Positions 46,701-57,839 of a DNA stretch of 64,000 nt are shown piece by piece. A program made the translations under genes and the position numbers. Position 1 is the first letter of the stretch. The number at the start of each line of letters is the position of its first letter. The stretch spans positions 7,501 through 71,500 of the forward strand of contig QPMI01000214.1 of NCBI GenBank assembly GCA_004431415.1, read 5' to 3'. The notes below the pieces were generated by a model. It was given only the letters and a program-made list of their open reading frames with translations, made no database searches and was not told where the DNA came from. Origin of the DNA: Cyanophora paradoxa (taxonomy: Eukaryota > Glaucocystophyceae > Cyanophorales > Cyanophoraceae).

Positions 46701-46984
46701 GCGTCGCTGGCCTCACGCGTAGTGTCCGCCGCCGCGCGCACTGTGTCCAGCGCCCTCGAAGCACGGGGGGCCCGCCTACGCTCCTCGATCCTGACGGCTT
46801 GCCCGAAAAAAGTTCTCGCCGCGCGGCCGCTGAAGGTGCGCATGCGTTCGGCCGAGAGGCTCGTCGCGGGCCTTGTCGGAAGCGTGCGGGCCGGACAGAA
46901 GTCCACCCCGCCCTGTGCCGATTGCTGCGGAACGACCGCAGGGCCCACCCGCGCAGGGGCTAGACCGATGCAGGCGCTGAACAT
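43713..46984 (-). CDS. Translation factor LepA / EF4 / GUF1 (organellar)
   Basis: GTPase that back-translocates stalled organellar ribosomes. The start [18 protein letters not shown] (ATG 46982-46984) opens a presequence-like leader. The GTPase domain shows [20 protein letters not shown] (P-loop), [14 protein letters not shown] (switch I), [16 protein letters not shown] (G3), [20 protein letters not shown] and IIPVLNKV (G4). Domain [29 protein letters not shown]. LepA-specific parts: [60 protein letters not shown] and the C-terminal [16 protein letters not shown] with [14 protein letters not shown]. About a dozen introns; one carries a poly-C plus CA repeat (44290-44335). Whether plastid or mitochondrial cannot be decided here. 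Confidence 0.92.
44290..44335 (-). repeat. Poly-C tract and CA microsatellite in a LepA intron
   Basis: On the minus strand the donor GTGCGAAATC is followed by about 15 C, then (CA)n and CTC repeats, before the acceptor GGCGGCAG and exon [15 protein letters not shown]. Confidence 0.7.
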
Positions 46985-47357
46985 CGAATAATCTTCGGAG
47001 GTCGCCGGCGGGAAGAGTTGTTGCTCGTGTGGGATTCCTCTACGCTGCTGCTTTCGCACCGCTGCGGCTGCGCGCGTCCCTGATCCGGCCCTGCGAAGGG
47101 GGGTACTGCGCTTAGCTACTTTCTGTACCCGTCCCGGTTCGTGGGGGGGGGTCCCGGCCCCACACTTCAAGGCTTCATTATTAATCGTTTCGGCTTCGGC
47201 GCCCTCAAAGCCTCGCAGCGAGCGCGGGAGAGCCCTCCCAGCGACTCTGAATATAAGAACAGCGCAGCAGGTGAGCGGCGGCGGGCGTGGCGGGCCTGCA
47301 CGTGCATTTCAAGGGGGGCTCACCCGCCCCGCGCCGCGACTGCCGCGCAGACGTCGG
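46985..47357. promoter_or_regulatory. Shared upstream region of LepA and bicupin genes
   Basis: About 370 bp between divergent starts. By position it should hold both promoters; no specific element is identified. Confidence 0.35.
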
Positions 47358-49062
47358 ATGCCGAGCTCCTCGGCCTTTGTCGGCAGTGCCGTTTGTGTGC
47401 CCGGCCGCGGCGCGGTCGTCGTTGGCGCCGCGCCGGCACTCAAAGGTCATCACGCGAAGGTTCGCGGGTTTCGGGGGCAGCGGCTGCTTCATTGCATAGG
47501 ATGTTGTCTCCGCTTTGCGTCTTCGGGCGTTAAACGGCCCCGGGCGTTGGCTTACCTGATCGCGTCCCCCGTGCAGGGCACCGCGCGGAAGATCAGCCGC
47601 GCCTCGTCTGCGTTCGCGGGCGCCGAGAACGCTGGCCGCAACTTCTTTGGCAACAAGGTGTTCACCACCGCACGCTCGGCCGAGCAGGCGGCGGAGGCGC
47701 CAGTGCCCGGTGAGCTGTTTCATCGGGCTCTCCGAAGAGCGCATGTTGCTGATCATTTGCCGGTCTTTGCTCTCTTCCCAGCTCCTATCGTTTGCGAGGC
47801 GCCTGGTGTCGCGCAGCAGTACTCGTACGGCTCGAGCACCAGCTACAGCAATGGCTACAGCAGCAACGGCTTCGGCAGTTCGTCGAAATTTGAGAGTGAC
47901 GCGCAGATGTTTGAGTACATGTCGGCCGCGAACCCGAAGATGGCGAAGGTTCCGATGGTGAGCCTGCCGGCCTCGCTTCATGAGGAAGGCCCGACCCGGA
48001 TCATTCCTTTCGATGTGTCGCACTCGCTTGCGGTCGACTATCCGGCCACCTCGCCGTGCCTGCTCGCGCACTACATCCGCATCAACCCGAGCGAGAGCAT
48101 CTCGACCGATCCGGAGGCGACGTCCCAGATTTTCTACGTTATCCGCGGCCGCGGTCGCACCGAGACCCGTGAGGGAACTATCTCCTGGAAGGAAGGCGGT
48201 GCGTCAGGTCCTTCGATGCCAATCTGCGCGAGTTGCTGAGGTCTCTGTTGGCAGACGTTTTCGTGCTGCCGACGAAGACTCCCGCGACTCACATTTCGGA
48301 CGGAGATTCTGCCATGTACTACGTGCACGATGGCCCCCTGCTTAACTACCTCGGCGCTAAGCCCGACGCCCCCCGGTTCTTCTTTTCGCTCTCGCCATTT
48401 CCTTTTTGAGTTTGATCGATTCGCTCTATCCCAGGTTCCGGCCCACCCTCTACACTCGGGAGGCCATGCAGGACGAGATGCATCGCGTGCGGTCTGCACC
48501 TGGCGCCGCCCAGCGCAACCGAATGGGGATCCTTCTCGGCAACGCGTGCGCGCTGCCGCCCCTCTTCTCCCCCCGTCCTCTTTGACTGTTTCTCTGCGAA
48601 GCGCTACCCCCCAGACTAAGACCATCACTCACACTATGTGGTCTCTTTTCAACTGCATCACCCCCGGCCTCGTCCAGAAGCCTCACAGGTGCATGGTTTA
48701 TTTCCAATTCTCTGAGGCTTTCACCGTACTTACGGCTCGTGCGGCAGGCACAACTCGGTCGCGCTGGACCTCTGCGTTGCCGCCAAGCCTGGCGTGTACA
48801 CGCTTATCAGCGACAGGCTAGACGAGAACGGCCAGCTCGTGAAGCCCTCTCGCGTCGACTGGAAGGCGGGGGAGGTGAGTCGTGGTCTCCCTTGCGAGAT
48901 CCCTCTTTTCAACACCTCACCTCGGTCCAGGCCTTCATCACGCCTCCCGGCCTGTGGCACGCACACTACAACGAGTCTGACGAGGACGCGTACGTTTTCC
49001 CGGTGCAAGACGCCGGCCTCCACACTTTCTTGCGTACTCTCGACATCCAGTTCTCGAAATGA
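47358..49062 (+). CDS. Gentisate 1,2-dioxygenase-like bicupin, possibly plastid-targeted
   Basis: Two-cupin, probably iron-dependent, ring-cleavage-type enzyme. The proposed start at 47358 gives MPSSSAFVGSAVCVPGRGAV, an Ala/Arg-rich targeting-like leader that continues GTARKISRASSAFAGAENAG. Cupin 1: LLAHYIRINPSESISTDPEA, SQIFYVIRGRGRTETREGTI, and after an intron DVFVLPTKTPATHISDGDSA with MYYVHDGPLLNYLG. Linker: RFRPTLYTREAMQDEMHRV. Cupin 2: QTKTITHTMWSLFNCITPGL, VQKPHR followed by HNSVALDLCV (metal-ligand histidines), and TPPGLWHAHYNESDEDAYVF. Stop at 49060-49062. Substrate is not readable. The family assignment rests on the MWSLFN ... VQKPHRHNS pattern of gentisate dioxygenases. Confidence 0.78.
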
Positions 49063-49220
49063 GTGCTTCCATTGGGTCCATCGGCCTCCTGGTCGCTTCC
49101 TGTGACAACTTGAGATCGAGAGGATTAGAGCAGCATTGTATACATCCCCGAAGAGTGCCTTCAGCTCGCTTCGTCCGTTTGCTTTGGTAGTGTGCCAACT
49201 TTTTAGAGTCGCCTCCGATG

Positions 49221-49532
49221 TTAGTAGAAGATAAGTTTATTTCTCAGTTTTAGGGGATTGCATCTCTTTTCCACAAAGAGCCCTTGTAATGGTAAATACA
49301 ATTCGAAAACGAACCAGGGCGGGAGTTCTTTGCGCGAGAGCCTTTCATCCGTGCAAAGGTGAGGGCGATCCATACTACTCCAACTGCTTGACTTCTGAAG
49401 GTCGTTAAAGATAGCGGAAGACTCTGAGAGGAGGCTGCTGACGTCGCTGCACCTGCAATGCACTTGCTCGCCCAGGCTCGTCACCAGCACATGCCCTCTG
49501 GTGGTCACGTCCATGGGCCACAGTGCAGGCAT
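49221..49532 (-). CDS. Unrecognised short reading frame
   Basis: 104-codon minus frame starting MPALWPMDVTTRGHVLVTSL and containing VSSLLSESSAIFNDLQKSSS. It looks more protein-like than neighbouring frames. It ends 159 bp from the bicupin stop and begins next to a family B repeat, so it may be the remaining 3' exon of a truncated gene. Confidence 0.3.
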   Translation of the reverse strand: MPALWPMDVTTRGHVLVTSLGEQVHCRCSDVSSLLSESSAIFNDLQKSSSWSSMDRPHLCTDERLSRKELPPWFVFELYLPLQGLFVEKRCNPLKLRNKLIFY

Positions 49533-49555
49533 TGAAAATGATGGTACCAGTTGAC

Positions 49556-49740
49556 ATTTGCGTTCAGTGTAGACACGTGAGCTAGCGGCTAGCTAGCTGC
49601 ATCTGTGCCCTACGCCTGTCTGGCCATGGAAGGTGCGGCCCTCGGCGTTGCTGGCCCGTCCGTTCCTCCCCCCTAGCGGCCTCATCGTAATATTAATCGA
49701 AATAAGAGACGTCCAACCTTAGCTTGGTCGCCCCGGGACC
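49556..49740 (+). repeat. Family B repeat, diverged copy
   Basis: GCGTTCAGTGTAGACACGTG, the GCTAGCTAGCTGCATCTGTG block, and further on AAGAGACGTCCAACCTTAGC, in the same order as at 60797-60930. Confidence 0.7.
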
Positions 49741-49937
49741 CGGGCATCGAGGGGGGTGGCACGATATGGGCAAAAAGTATCATAGCATCAAGCACGTCAT
49801 TCTGCGTCTTAGATTTCAAGTTTCAGGTGGGTGCGGGCTGGCTCCCACAATCACTGTCCTAAGTGGGCATGGTAGGGCGCCGCGCGCTGGGTAAGCTGGG
49901 CCCGCGGCACGTTGCCGCCGCGATTGTAGGTGTATAC

Positions 49938-49981
49938 ATGATAATTCCTTTCCGGATTATTGTTGTTCTTCTGGCTCGACT
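49938..49981 (+). mobile_element. 44-bp fragment of the Fanzor A-family intron end
   Basis: Identical to 23122-23165 (TGATAATTCCTTTCCGGATT, then ATTGTTGTTCTTCTGGCTCG), the pyrimidine-rich splice region before the A2 zinc-ribbon exon. Its exon is missing. It lies 50 bp beyond the SF3B6 stop. Confidence 0.6.
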
Positions 49982-50029
49982 CCGTACCTGAGGGTCACTC
50001 TATTCAGAGCGGCAACGCAAGATAAGTAA

Positions 50030-50624
50030 TCAGAACACGTACGCCTTCGCCGCCTTCGCGAGCGCTTCTTGCTCCTTCTTTGTATCCATCTTTTTCGTTT
50101 GTTTTTGCTGGGAATAATACAGGACGATCAGGTACCTGCGCAAAACATGCCGTCAGGCGCTGCGCTTTGCCGTCAAAGCGTTTTCAGGCGCACCGATTGC
50201 ACACGTTGAAGCCGCTCAAGTGGTCGCACGCGTTCTTCGCATCGTGTATATCCTCATACACCACAAAGGCTGTGCCCCTCGTGTCCGGAGCCATGCCCCT
50301 GCGCAGCATGATCTCTCCAAGAGCGCGGGGCGGCAGGCGGGCCATGCCGCACATCCGAATCTGTCGTATGGGCCCATACTTGCCAAAGATATCGTACATC
50401 TCCTCCGCAGTGATTTTGAAGGGCAGGTTCCTGGCCGGCGCATGAGGATGCAGTGCATGGAAGACGCGAGGCCGGGCGCTCGCCATGCGAGCGCCTACCT
50501 TACATAAAGGATCCTGTTAACCTCGGGAGGCAGCCGACTCTGCGACGCGGTTCAGTGTTCGCTGGAGCGCGACAGGCGCGGAGCACCGCACGTTCGCCCG
50601 GGACCGGAGCCCGCCTGCCTGCAT
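50030..50624 (-). CDS. SF3B6: Splicing factor 3B subunit 6 (p14, branch-site protein)
   Basis: Small RRM protein of the U2 snRNP that contacts the branch adenosine. The ATG at 50622-50624 gives [13 protein letters not shown], spliced to [38 protein letters not shown], then [20 protein letters not shown] and [11 protein letters not shown]. The last exon is [20 protein letters not shown] with [17 protein letters not shown] 50030-50032. RNP motifs and total length (about 120 aa) fit the family. The first intron uses an acceptor ending CGCAGAG. Confidence 0.93.
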
Positions 50625-50887
50625 GCTGCAATTGAACAAACTCGGCCTGTGACACGCGTCTGGGGGTACAGCACACACTACGTGCATACGGCACGACTTC
50701 GACGCTGTGAACAAAGGGCCGGGAGAGTCCTGGGGAACGGAGCCCCTCTATCCGGTCCATGCGATAACCGGCGCCGCACAACTTGGCGCGCAAGACTGTG
50801 GGCGGAAGAGGTTGGTGGCCAACCAACCGGAGGGAGAGCTAGAGGCTAGCTAGAGCTGCCAGGCTAGCCAGCTATAGCTAGCTAGAT

Positions 50888-53063
50888 CTAGAGCTGCAGG
50901 CGCTGCCTCTTCGCCGGGGCCGGGGCCGCCGACGAGGACCCGTGGCCAGACGCCTCCGGATCCGGTGCGGGATCCGGGGCTCGAGCTGGCATGTCGACGG
51001 CCGGCACCGGGGCCTGCGCATGCACAAAAACGTTTATCCGGTCAAAGAACGTTTATCTCGTCTGCTTATACCCTTAGGAGAGTTGCCTAGATAGCTATTC
51101 CGTAATCGTAATCGCGACCCCCACCTCCTTAATTAGTGTCCTATCGTACTCGCGACTTAAACTTAGCCCCAATCGTAATCGTAATCGCAGCTCCCGCCTC
51201 CTTGATCATGAGCCCTTAAGCTTTAAAATTAAGGCTTAGGTGTAATTAAAGCCTGTACCGTACCCCTTAAGAGATCTAGATGACAAAAACGTGCAAAAAC
51301 GTCTCGGACTGCGCACCGTCTGTGCACCGGCGGCCCCAACGACCTCCAGCGGAGGGGGGCGCCCGTCAGCGTCGTCCACACCCGAGGCCACCCGAAGCAT
51401 GATGTTCCTGCGAGCGATGTATACGCAGCGTGAGGGGCAGGAAAACTGGGCCCCCCGGCCGGCGCGTGCACACGCACCGAGCCCCGTTGAAGTCGCGGTC
51501 CATGATCGCCCGGCACGCCGGGCAGCGGAAGACCTTGTTGCCCCGAAGCTTGCTGTGGATGTGCCCGCAGCACCCGCATGTCTTGGAGGTGTAGTCCTCG
51601 CGGACGATGTGCACCCTGCAGCCAGGGCGGAGCCGGGAGGCAAGATACAGGTCCTCGCGGAACCTGGGAGCGAGATGTGTATGCAGGTGGAGAGGGGAGG
51701 CCCGAGGGGCGGGGAAGGGGACGGACTTGTAGTGCCCAAAGAAGAGCATCTGCCGCGCCACCCAGCCCCTCAGCACCCGCCGCCCGCGGCGGACCTGTGC
51801 ATGCCCGCTATCAGCTGCATGTTACGTATACGCAAAGGAGGCGGGGGGGGGAGGGGGGGGGGGGGGGGGGGGGGGGGGGCGGCCATTGCGCTGACTGGCG
51901 GCGCTGGCGTGTAGATGTCGTCGTAGTTCTCGACGAAGTACCTGCACGCGGGCTGCTCAAAAAACAGAACGGGGACCTGCAACTGGGCGAAAATTCTATT
52001 CGGGGAGCCGAACGGACACACCGGATTGCGCAGCGGCGATCCTCCGTGCATCGGTTGCGCACCCTGGCATAGATCCGGAGCGCCCGATGCAGGAGCCGCC
52101 CCTGCTTGCGCAGCTGCAGCCGCTGCTGCGGCTCCATCTGCTGGGCTGGGAGCTTGGCTGCCGGCTGCTGCTGGTTCGTCTGCATACCCGAAGGCCCCGC
52201 TGCAGGGGCCGCCACCACTGCCGCCGCAGGAGAGCCACCCGTGGTGGCGGCCCGGAGAGGAGGTGCACCAGCAGGTGCACCTCCGCCCCCAGCCCCCTGG
52301 GCGGCCACCGGACCCGCCCCCTCGCCGCCGCTCTCGCCTCCCCACAGGCCCGCCTCCTCGTCGCGCCCCCAGTCCATCGCGTTGTCGTCCGCGGCGGCCA
52401 GGGCGTTGAGCCTTCGGGGATCTTTCGCCCGCCGACGCGCCACCCTCGCCGCCCTCGCCACCCGCGTCGCCTCCTCCCGGGGCGTGCGCCTCGCCGTCTC
52501 CGCCTCCTCCGGCGGCACCTGCTCCTGCTCCTCCTCCCGCGCCATCCGTGCCTTCTCCCGATCTTCGCGCCTCTTCTTCTTCTCCGCCGTCTTCTCTTCA
52601 ACCTTCTTCTCCTTCTCCCGCGCCGCCTCCGCCTCTGCCTTCCTCAGCACCGGCTTCTTCGACATGTCCATTGCGCGCTCCGCGTCCCGCAGTCGCGCCT
52701 CACGCTTCAAGTATGCTCCGGGACCAATCTGCGCAGAGGCCCCGACCGTTTGGCCGAGGCTGGGAGGGCGGAGGGTCTCTCGTCACCTCGACGACGCGCC
52801 CGGCACCATCGTAGCCGGTGAGGGACGTCACCACGCCCGGGTCGATGCTGATGGCGCCTCCAAACTCGCGCCGCCGAGCGGTCTCCTCGGGGGTTGCCCC
52901 TCGGAGGCGGCCCCCCCCGCTGCCAGAAGAACGCGGTGCAGCCGAAGAAGAAGCAGCTGCAGGGGCTTCAGCTGGACGGGAATGTCCCTGCGCGACCCCT
53001 TGCGCAAATGGGATCGGGACATTGCGCCGGGCTATAGCTTTCCGTGAAGCCGGCGGCGGTGGC

Positions 53064-53096
<33 letters not shown>

Positions 53097-56000
53097 GACG
53101 ACGACGACGATGCCATCAAGGGGCGCCGCTGCTTTGAAGCTACAGAGGCCAGGTACTGGTACCTCTGTGCACGGTACCGGGCGCACGCACTGTCAGGCAG
53201 ACGTGCAAAAGCTGAGAGCCGGTGACGGCACCTGCAGATGGGAGCGGACGCTGTCGACGGTCAAGGTCAGGGGCGTGACCCCCAACGGGGAGCCGTGCGC
53301 CAGCCTCGTGTGCACCAACTCCGCTGTCGGCCTCCCGCCCGCTGTGATACCCATGGCCAGACACAGGTAAGACACGCATGAGAGGTCCGGGCCGGGCGCA
53401 CAGGAGGATGCGATCTCGTCCACGACTGACACGAAGCGCTCGCTGAGGCTGCGGAAGCACTCCGACCGCCAGGCCTCCTCCCGGTACCCCTGAGCGGGGG
53501 GTTACCAGCGGGTCTGGCGGACTCGGGGGACGGCGGACCAGCAGACGGCGGCGGACTCCGTCCAGGGCGTCCCTGTGCACACGGGCGCCCCACTGCGTGA
53601 CTCCTCCATCCTTTCGCCTGAGCTTGAGCCTCCTGCTGTCGTCGGGTACGACGCCTATGACACTCCTGCCTTGCTTCACGGCCCGCAGCCCCTCGTAGCC
53701 GAGCTCCTTCAGCTTCTCGAGGTCGAGCTTGAAAGACTCCTTCAAATCATCAAGCACGGCCCTCGCGGTCACCTCTGCGCGGGAGAGGGCCATGGGCCGC
53801 GTGGGTCAGGCGGGCTCCTGTACGTGTCTCAGCGTGCGTGCGCACTGAAGATGCCCTTGTCGTCCACGGTGCTCTTGAAGCGCGTCCGGAGCCCCTCCGA
53901 CCAACCCCCCCAGTAGTCCCGGCGGGGCCACTTCTCGGGCACCCGCTCGATTCCCGCGGCGCCCAGCCGCTCCACAGTTCTCGCGGCACGGGCGTCCTCC
54001 AGCGGGCACGCGATGCACAGCCTGCAGAAAAAGATGCGCTCAGCCACGAGCGGCGAAGAAAGGGCGGGGCCGGGGTGACAGTTTTTATCATTCTTTTTTT
54101 ATGGATTGTATAAAGAATCTTCATATTTATTAGATTTTTAAAATTAGATTTTGTTTCTCTTTCTGTTTGTTATCATTCATTTTTCGTCATTTTTGTCATC
54201 TTAAATGATCTTTGATTCGCAGGGGAGAGGGGAGGGGAAAGGGCGGGGCGTACCTGGCCCGGGCGCGCCCTCGACGGGACGTGCGCCCAAGCACGAGCCG
54301 CGCTATGTGATGTAGCTCGTCGGGAAGCGTGTCGTGTGCTCGCACCCGTCGAAGGAAGGACCAGTAACCGCTCTCCGTGTTGTACCTGTCCGGGGGCACG
54401 GCGATGGAGTACCAGTCCAGCCGCTCCCCCTTGACGGCGTGGGTGCGGTGCCTGACGGCAGAAAAAAAACGAGATGAGACGGAGCACACTGACACGAGAT
54501 CTAGAGGAGATCTAGACCCGTTCAAGAATCACCGGGCGCACCGAATGCTCTCCGGGTCGCGTCCACGTTCGAGCTGCTCCCGCACGGCCTGGATGGCATC
54601 TTGAAGGGCCCCCGTCCACACCGTAGAGAAGCACCCCTGCAGCTGCTCGCGACCGCTTTGCCCCTTCTCGGCGGCAGCTGCAGCCTCGGCTTCGGCCCTG
54701 TGCGTTGAGCGCAGGACGAGGAGCCTCTCAAAGGTCCCCTCCTGATGCCCACGAGGGCGGTGAGGGAGCGCCCTGCGCGCCCCTTCCTCGCCCCGCAGGC
54801 GACGCGCACCGAGATCAAATCCTGCGAAGCATCGACCAGCCGCTTCCGCCCTCCCTTGCCGCCCTTGCCGGGCTGCTTCGAGCACAGGGCGCTGTACAGC
54901 TGCCCCTCGACCGACCTCCAGAAGCCCGTCCCCATGACCGCGATCTGCCAGAGCCCAGCCAGGTGGATCAGGGCACCGCGAAGGGCCGGAGCCCCCGGAC
55001 CGCCCCCCCCGCCCACGGCACCTCCTCCAGAATGAGGCGGAGCCCGTCCAGGCCGGCATTGTAGGCGAACACACACTCGCGTACGCCCGCCTTGCACCTT
55101 CTGTACTCCTCGCCCTCGACGTCGAAGGTCAGGTGGTAGACCTTCGTGGCCTCGGCCTCCCTCTTCTTCTTCGTATCACGCGCGGGGAGGTCGCCGAAGC
55201 TGCCGCCGGGCTCGCCTCGCCCTGAAAAGGAGTGAGGCATGCACAGGAGGAGGGCACGGAAGCTCCCGTGCCGCCAGAAATTGAAGGCCAGACGCACGCA
55301 GCAGCTCGGCCGCGGCGGCACGGGAGTAGCCCGCCGGCACAGCCCCGTCCCGTGCGACGTGAACCTTGGCGCCGCACGGGATGTCGGAGAGGAGGCGCTG
55401 CTCGGAGGGGGACCATTCTTCCTTCGAAATCGCCCGCGTCGCCCCCTCGAGCGGCTTCCAGAGCTGTGCACGGGGGGGAGGGGGGGGGAGGGGGAGGGGG
55501 GGGAGGGGGGGGGGGGGGCGGGGGGGGGGAGCATCAGGGGTAGGGCCCACAGCAGCGGACGGCCATCGCGCACAATTTCCGATGCTGCCCGTGCCCCCCC
55601 GTGCTGCCAGAAGGCGACGAGCTCCCGGTTCGCGGCCTTGAACAGGTCCCACAGCGCGCCAGTGCGCTCCAGCTGCCCCCGCATCGGCTGCCGCTGCAGG
55701 AGCCCCTCCACGACGACTGGTTTCACGTCCCTGACGGCCCGTTTCAGGTCGGATGCAAAGCAGAGCCAAGCGCGCCCCAGGCAAAGCGTACCGCTTGGAG
55801 ACAGTCGCGAAGAGCTTGACGATGGCATCCACGACCCCCTCGAGCCCCTCGCCGAGGCGGCAGCGGGGACAGTACCACAGGCTCCGCGGCACCAACCCCG
55901 CAAAGTTGGGGGATGCGCCCCGCAGCTCGCTGAGCATGCGCAAGCCGGAGGAGGAGAGGAGGGAGGAGGGAGAGGAGGAGCTCGAGGAGGAGAAGGGGGC

Positions 56001-57409
56001 GGCGGCCGCGGGAGGGGGAAGTGCGCCGCCCTCCCCTCGGCAGCCAGGGTGGTACGGCCGAGCGCAACCGGCGCAGCGCGCGGCGATGACCTCGCTGAAG
56101 ACGGCGCTGAAGGCGAACCCCCGCCGGCCGTCGGCGGCGGCGGCGTTCACGAACCCCGCTGGGGCAAAGGCCCGCCTGCACGCGCCGCACTCCTCGCGCG
56201 GCGGCTTGGCGGAGGAGGCGTCGAGGAGGAGCCTAACCGCCTCCTCGGCCTCACCGCTCATGATCACGCCAGCCGTCGAGCCGTAGGCAAGGGGGGCGGG
56301 GCCGGGATCGGGCAGCGCGGAGCCCGAATGCGCGCAAGACTGCAATTCAGACGTGAGCGCAGCCACGGCAAAGATCTCTCACGGAGCGTACGATATTGAC
56401 GGTGAGGTCCTTGACAGGAGCGCTCGGGTCGTACTCCAGCGTCTCGTCCGGCCCCCAACGGAGTCTCCCTAGTAGGTGAGCGACGGGGCTCGAGCTCGCC
56501 CCGCGGATTCTCCTCGGGAGCAGCGGCTGCAGCTGTCCCGTGGGAGGAGGCGCCGGACGACTCGAGCGCACGCCCCGGCCCCCGGTCGCAGTTCCCGCGG
56601 GCCGCCTTCGCCTTTGCCCGGGCACCCACTGCGAACGGCAACAGCAGGTCGCCAAAGGAAGAGCACGCAGCGGAGGGGGAGGTAGATACACGCACCTCTT
56701 CGTCGAGGGCGTCGTCGAGCCGCGCGCCTGCGTCCTCATCGGACGTCGACTTGTCACTGTACTTGGACTCGAGCTTGTCACTGTACTCGTTCTCGAGCTT
56801 GTGCTGTGCCTGCGGCGGGCGAATGAGACGCCGCGCCCCACGCCCGCGCCGCCTTTCCACGTCCATGTGATGTGCACGCACATACGCCAAGAGGCCATCG
56901 AGCTCGGCCTGCGCGAGGGGGGAGGGGGCATGAGAAGCGTGCGATCGCACGTGCACGTGCGATCGGCAGCTGCAGGCCCAGGGGGGGGAAAGGCAGGTCC
57001 TCAGGGCGCTCACATCATCAGGGGCGACAGTAGAGCCGCCGCCGCCGTCGCCCTCCTCCAGCTCCATACCATCGCCTCCTTCGGGCCCTCCTTCGGTCTC
57101 CAGACCGGCCTGCGGCGAGAAACGATTGAGCGTGGAACATAACCTAGTGCCGACTGCGACTGCGCTAGCGCTGCCGCGAAGGCGAATCGCACGGCGTAGG
57201 CGGCTGGATGAGGGGTCGGGTCCGACTGCGAAAAGAAAGGAGGCCAAGGAGGTCAGAGAGACGGGAGAGGGAGAGGAGAGGGCCAGGGATGGGGCGGGGG
57301 GCCGCACCGCAGCCACCGGCGGCGCCGAGGCGCTCGAGCCATCGACGGCATCCTCGATTTCGACATCGTCGCTGACGTCGATCACGATCTCGATGTCGCC
57401 GTCGAGCTC
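50888..57409 (-). CDS. Fanzor-type RNA-guided nuclease candidate with upstream PHD-like finger
   Basis: Long multi-exon gene with the hallmarks of eukaryotic TnpB-like (Fanzor) proteins. RuvC-I: SIDPGVVTSLTGYD at about 52805-52850. Zinc ribbon: VREDYTSKTCGCCG and VFRCPACRAI at 51510-51605, including the glutamate just before YTSKTC. RuvC-III: MDRDFNGAR at about 51480-51505, spliced to NIMLRVASGVDDADG. Upstream Fanzor-like helices include EEYRRCKAGVRECVFAYNAG (about 55080), LDWYSIAVPPDRYNTESGYW, KWPRRDYWGGW and LDDLKESFKLDLEKLKELGY. Further 5', C60/C63, C98/C101, H106/C109 and C166/C169 of the frame starting 56366 form a C4HC3 PHD-like pattern. The candidate start is 57409 (MELDGDIEIVIDVSDDVEIE). 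A last exon with KRQRLQL (NLS-like) may end the gene at 50888; otherwise it stops at 51236. That all exons form one transcript is inferred. Two introns carry poly-C tracts, and the coding region holds a CAG repeat (Q10). Confidence 0.75.
51838..51882 (-). repeat. Poly-C tract in a Fanzor intron
   Basis: About 40 bases, almost all G on the plus strand, between the frame YFVENYDDIYTPAPPVSAM and the exon MLRGWVARQMLFFGHYK. Confidence 0.7.
55478..55532 (-). repeat. Interrupted poly-C tract in a Fanzor intron
   Basis: About 50 bases of C with few T on the minus strand, immediately before the acceptor CCCGTGCACAG and the exon LWKPLEGATRAISKEEWSP. Confidence 0.7.
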
Positions 57410-57649
57410 CATCGGTGCAGGCGAGGGCTCGCCGCCAGCGCCCCCACCCGCGAGCCGCCGCGCCAGCAGCAGCCGCCGCGCCCGCGCCCAAGCCCGGCCC
57501 CTCGCCCTGCGCAGCGAAGGGAACGAGGAAGTGAGGGAGCGAATGCCAGAGGCCCAGAACGGGGCGCGACCGGGAAACCAGTTCAGGCCGGCACGCGCGG
57601 CGCACGCGCACACGTGGCACGCAACCGCGCTCGGAACGCGCCGATGCAG

Positions 57650-57835
57650 CGCGACAGATCGCGATCGAACCGGTTCGCGAAACAAGTTGCGCCGATGCAC
57701 CCGATACATCACGACATTAAGAACCGGTTCGCGAAACGGGCCGCGCCAACTTGCAAGCTGCGCCGCCGAGCCGGTCCGATCCAGCATGACATTATAAGAG
57801 ACGGTTCGCGAAACGGGCCGCGCCAGCTCGGAAGC
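57650..57835. repeat. Three spaced copies of GGTTCGCGAAACGGGCCGCG upstream of the Fanzor gene
   Basis: Copies lie at about 57670, 57725 and 57800, the first diverged after GGTTCGCGAAAC. The last two are also preceded by a similar CAxxACGACATTA-like word. They sit 250-430 bp 5' of the proposed Fanzor start and could be transposon-end or promoter elements. Confidence 0.55.
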
Positions 57836-57839
57836 TCCG

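Noticed and set aside
55239-56399. Long plus-strand frame opposite the Fanzor gene
   Set aside because: Low-complexity, Gly/Glu/Arg-rich antisense of real exons; no motif.
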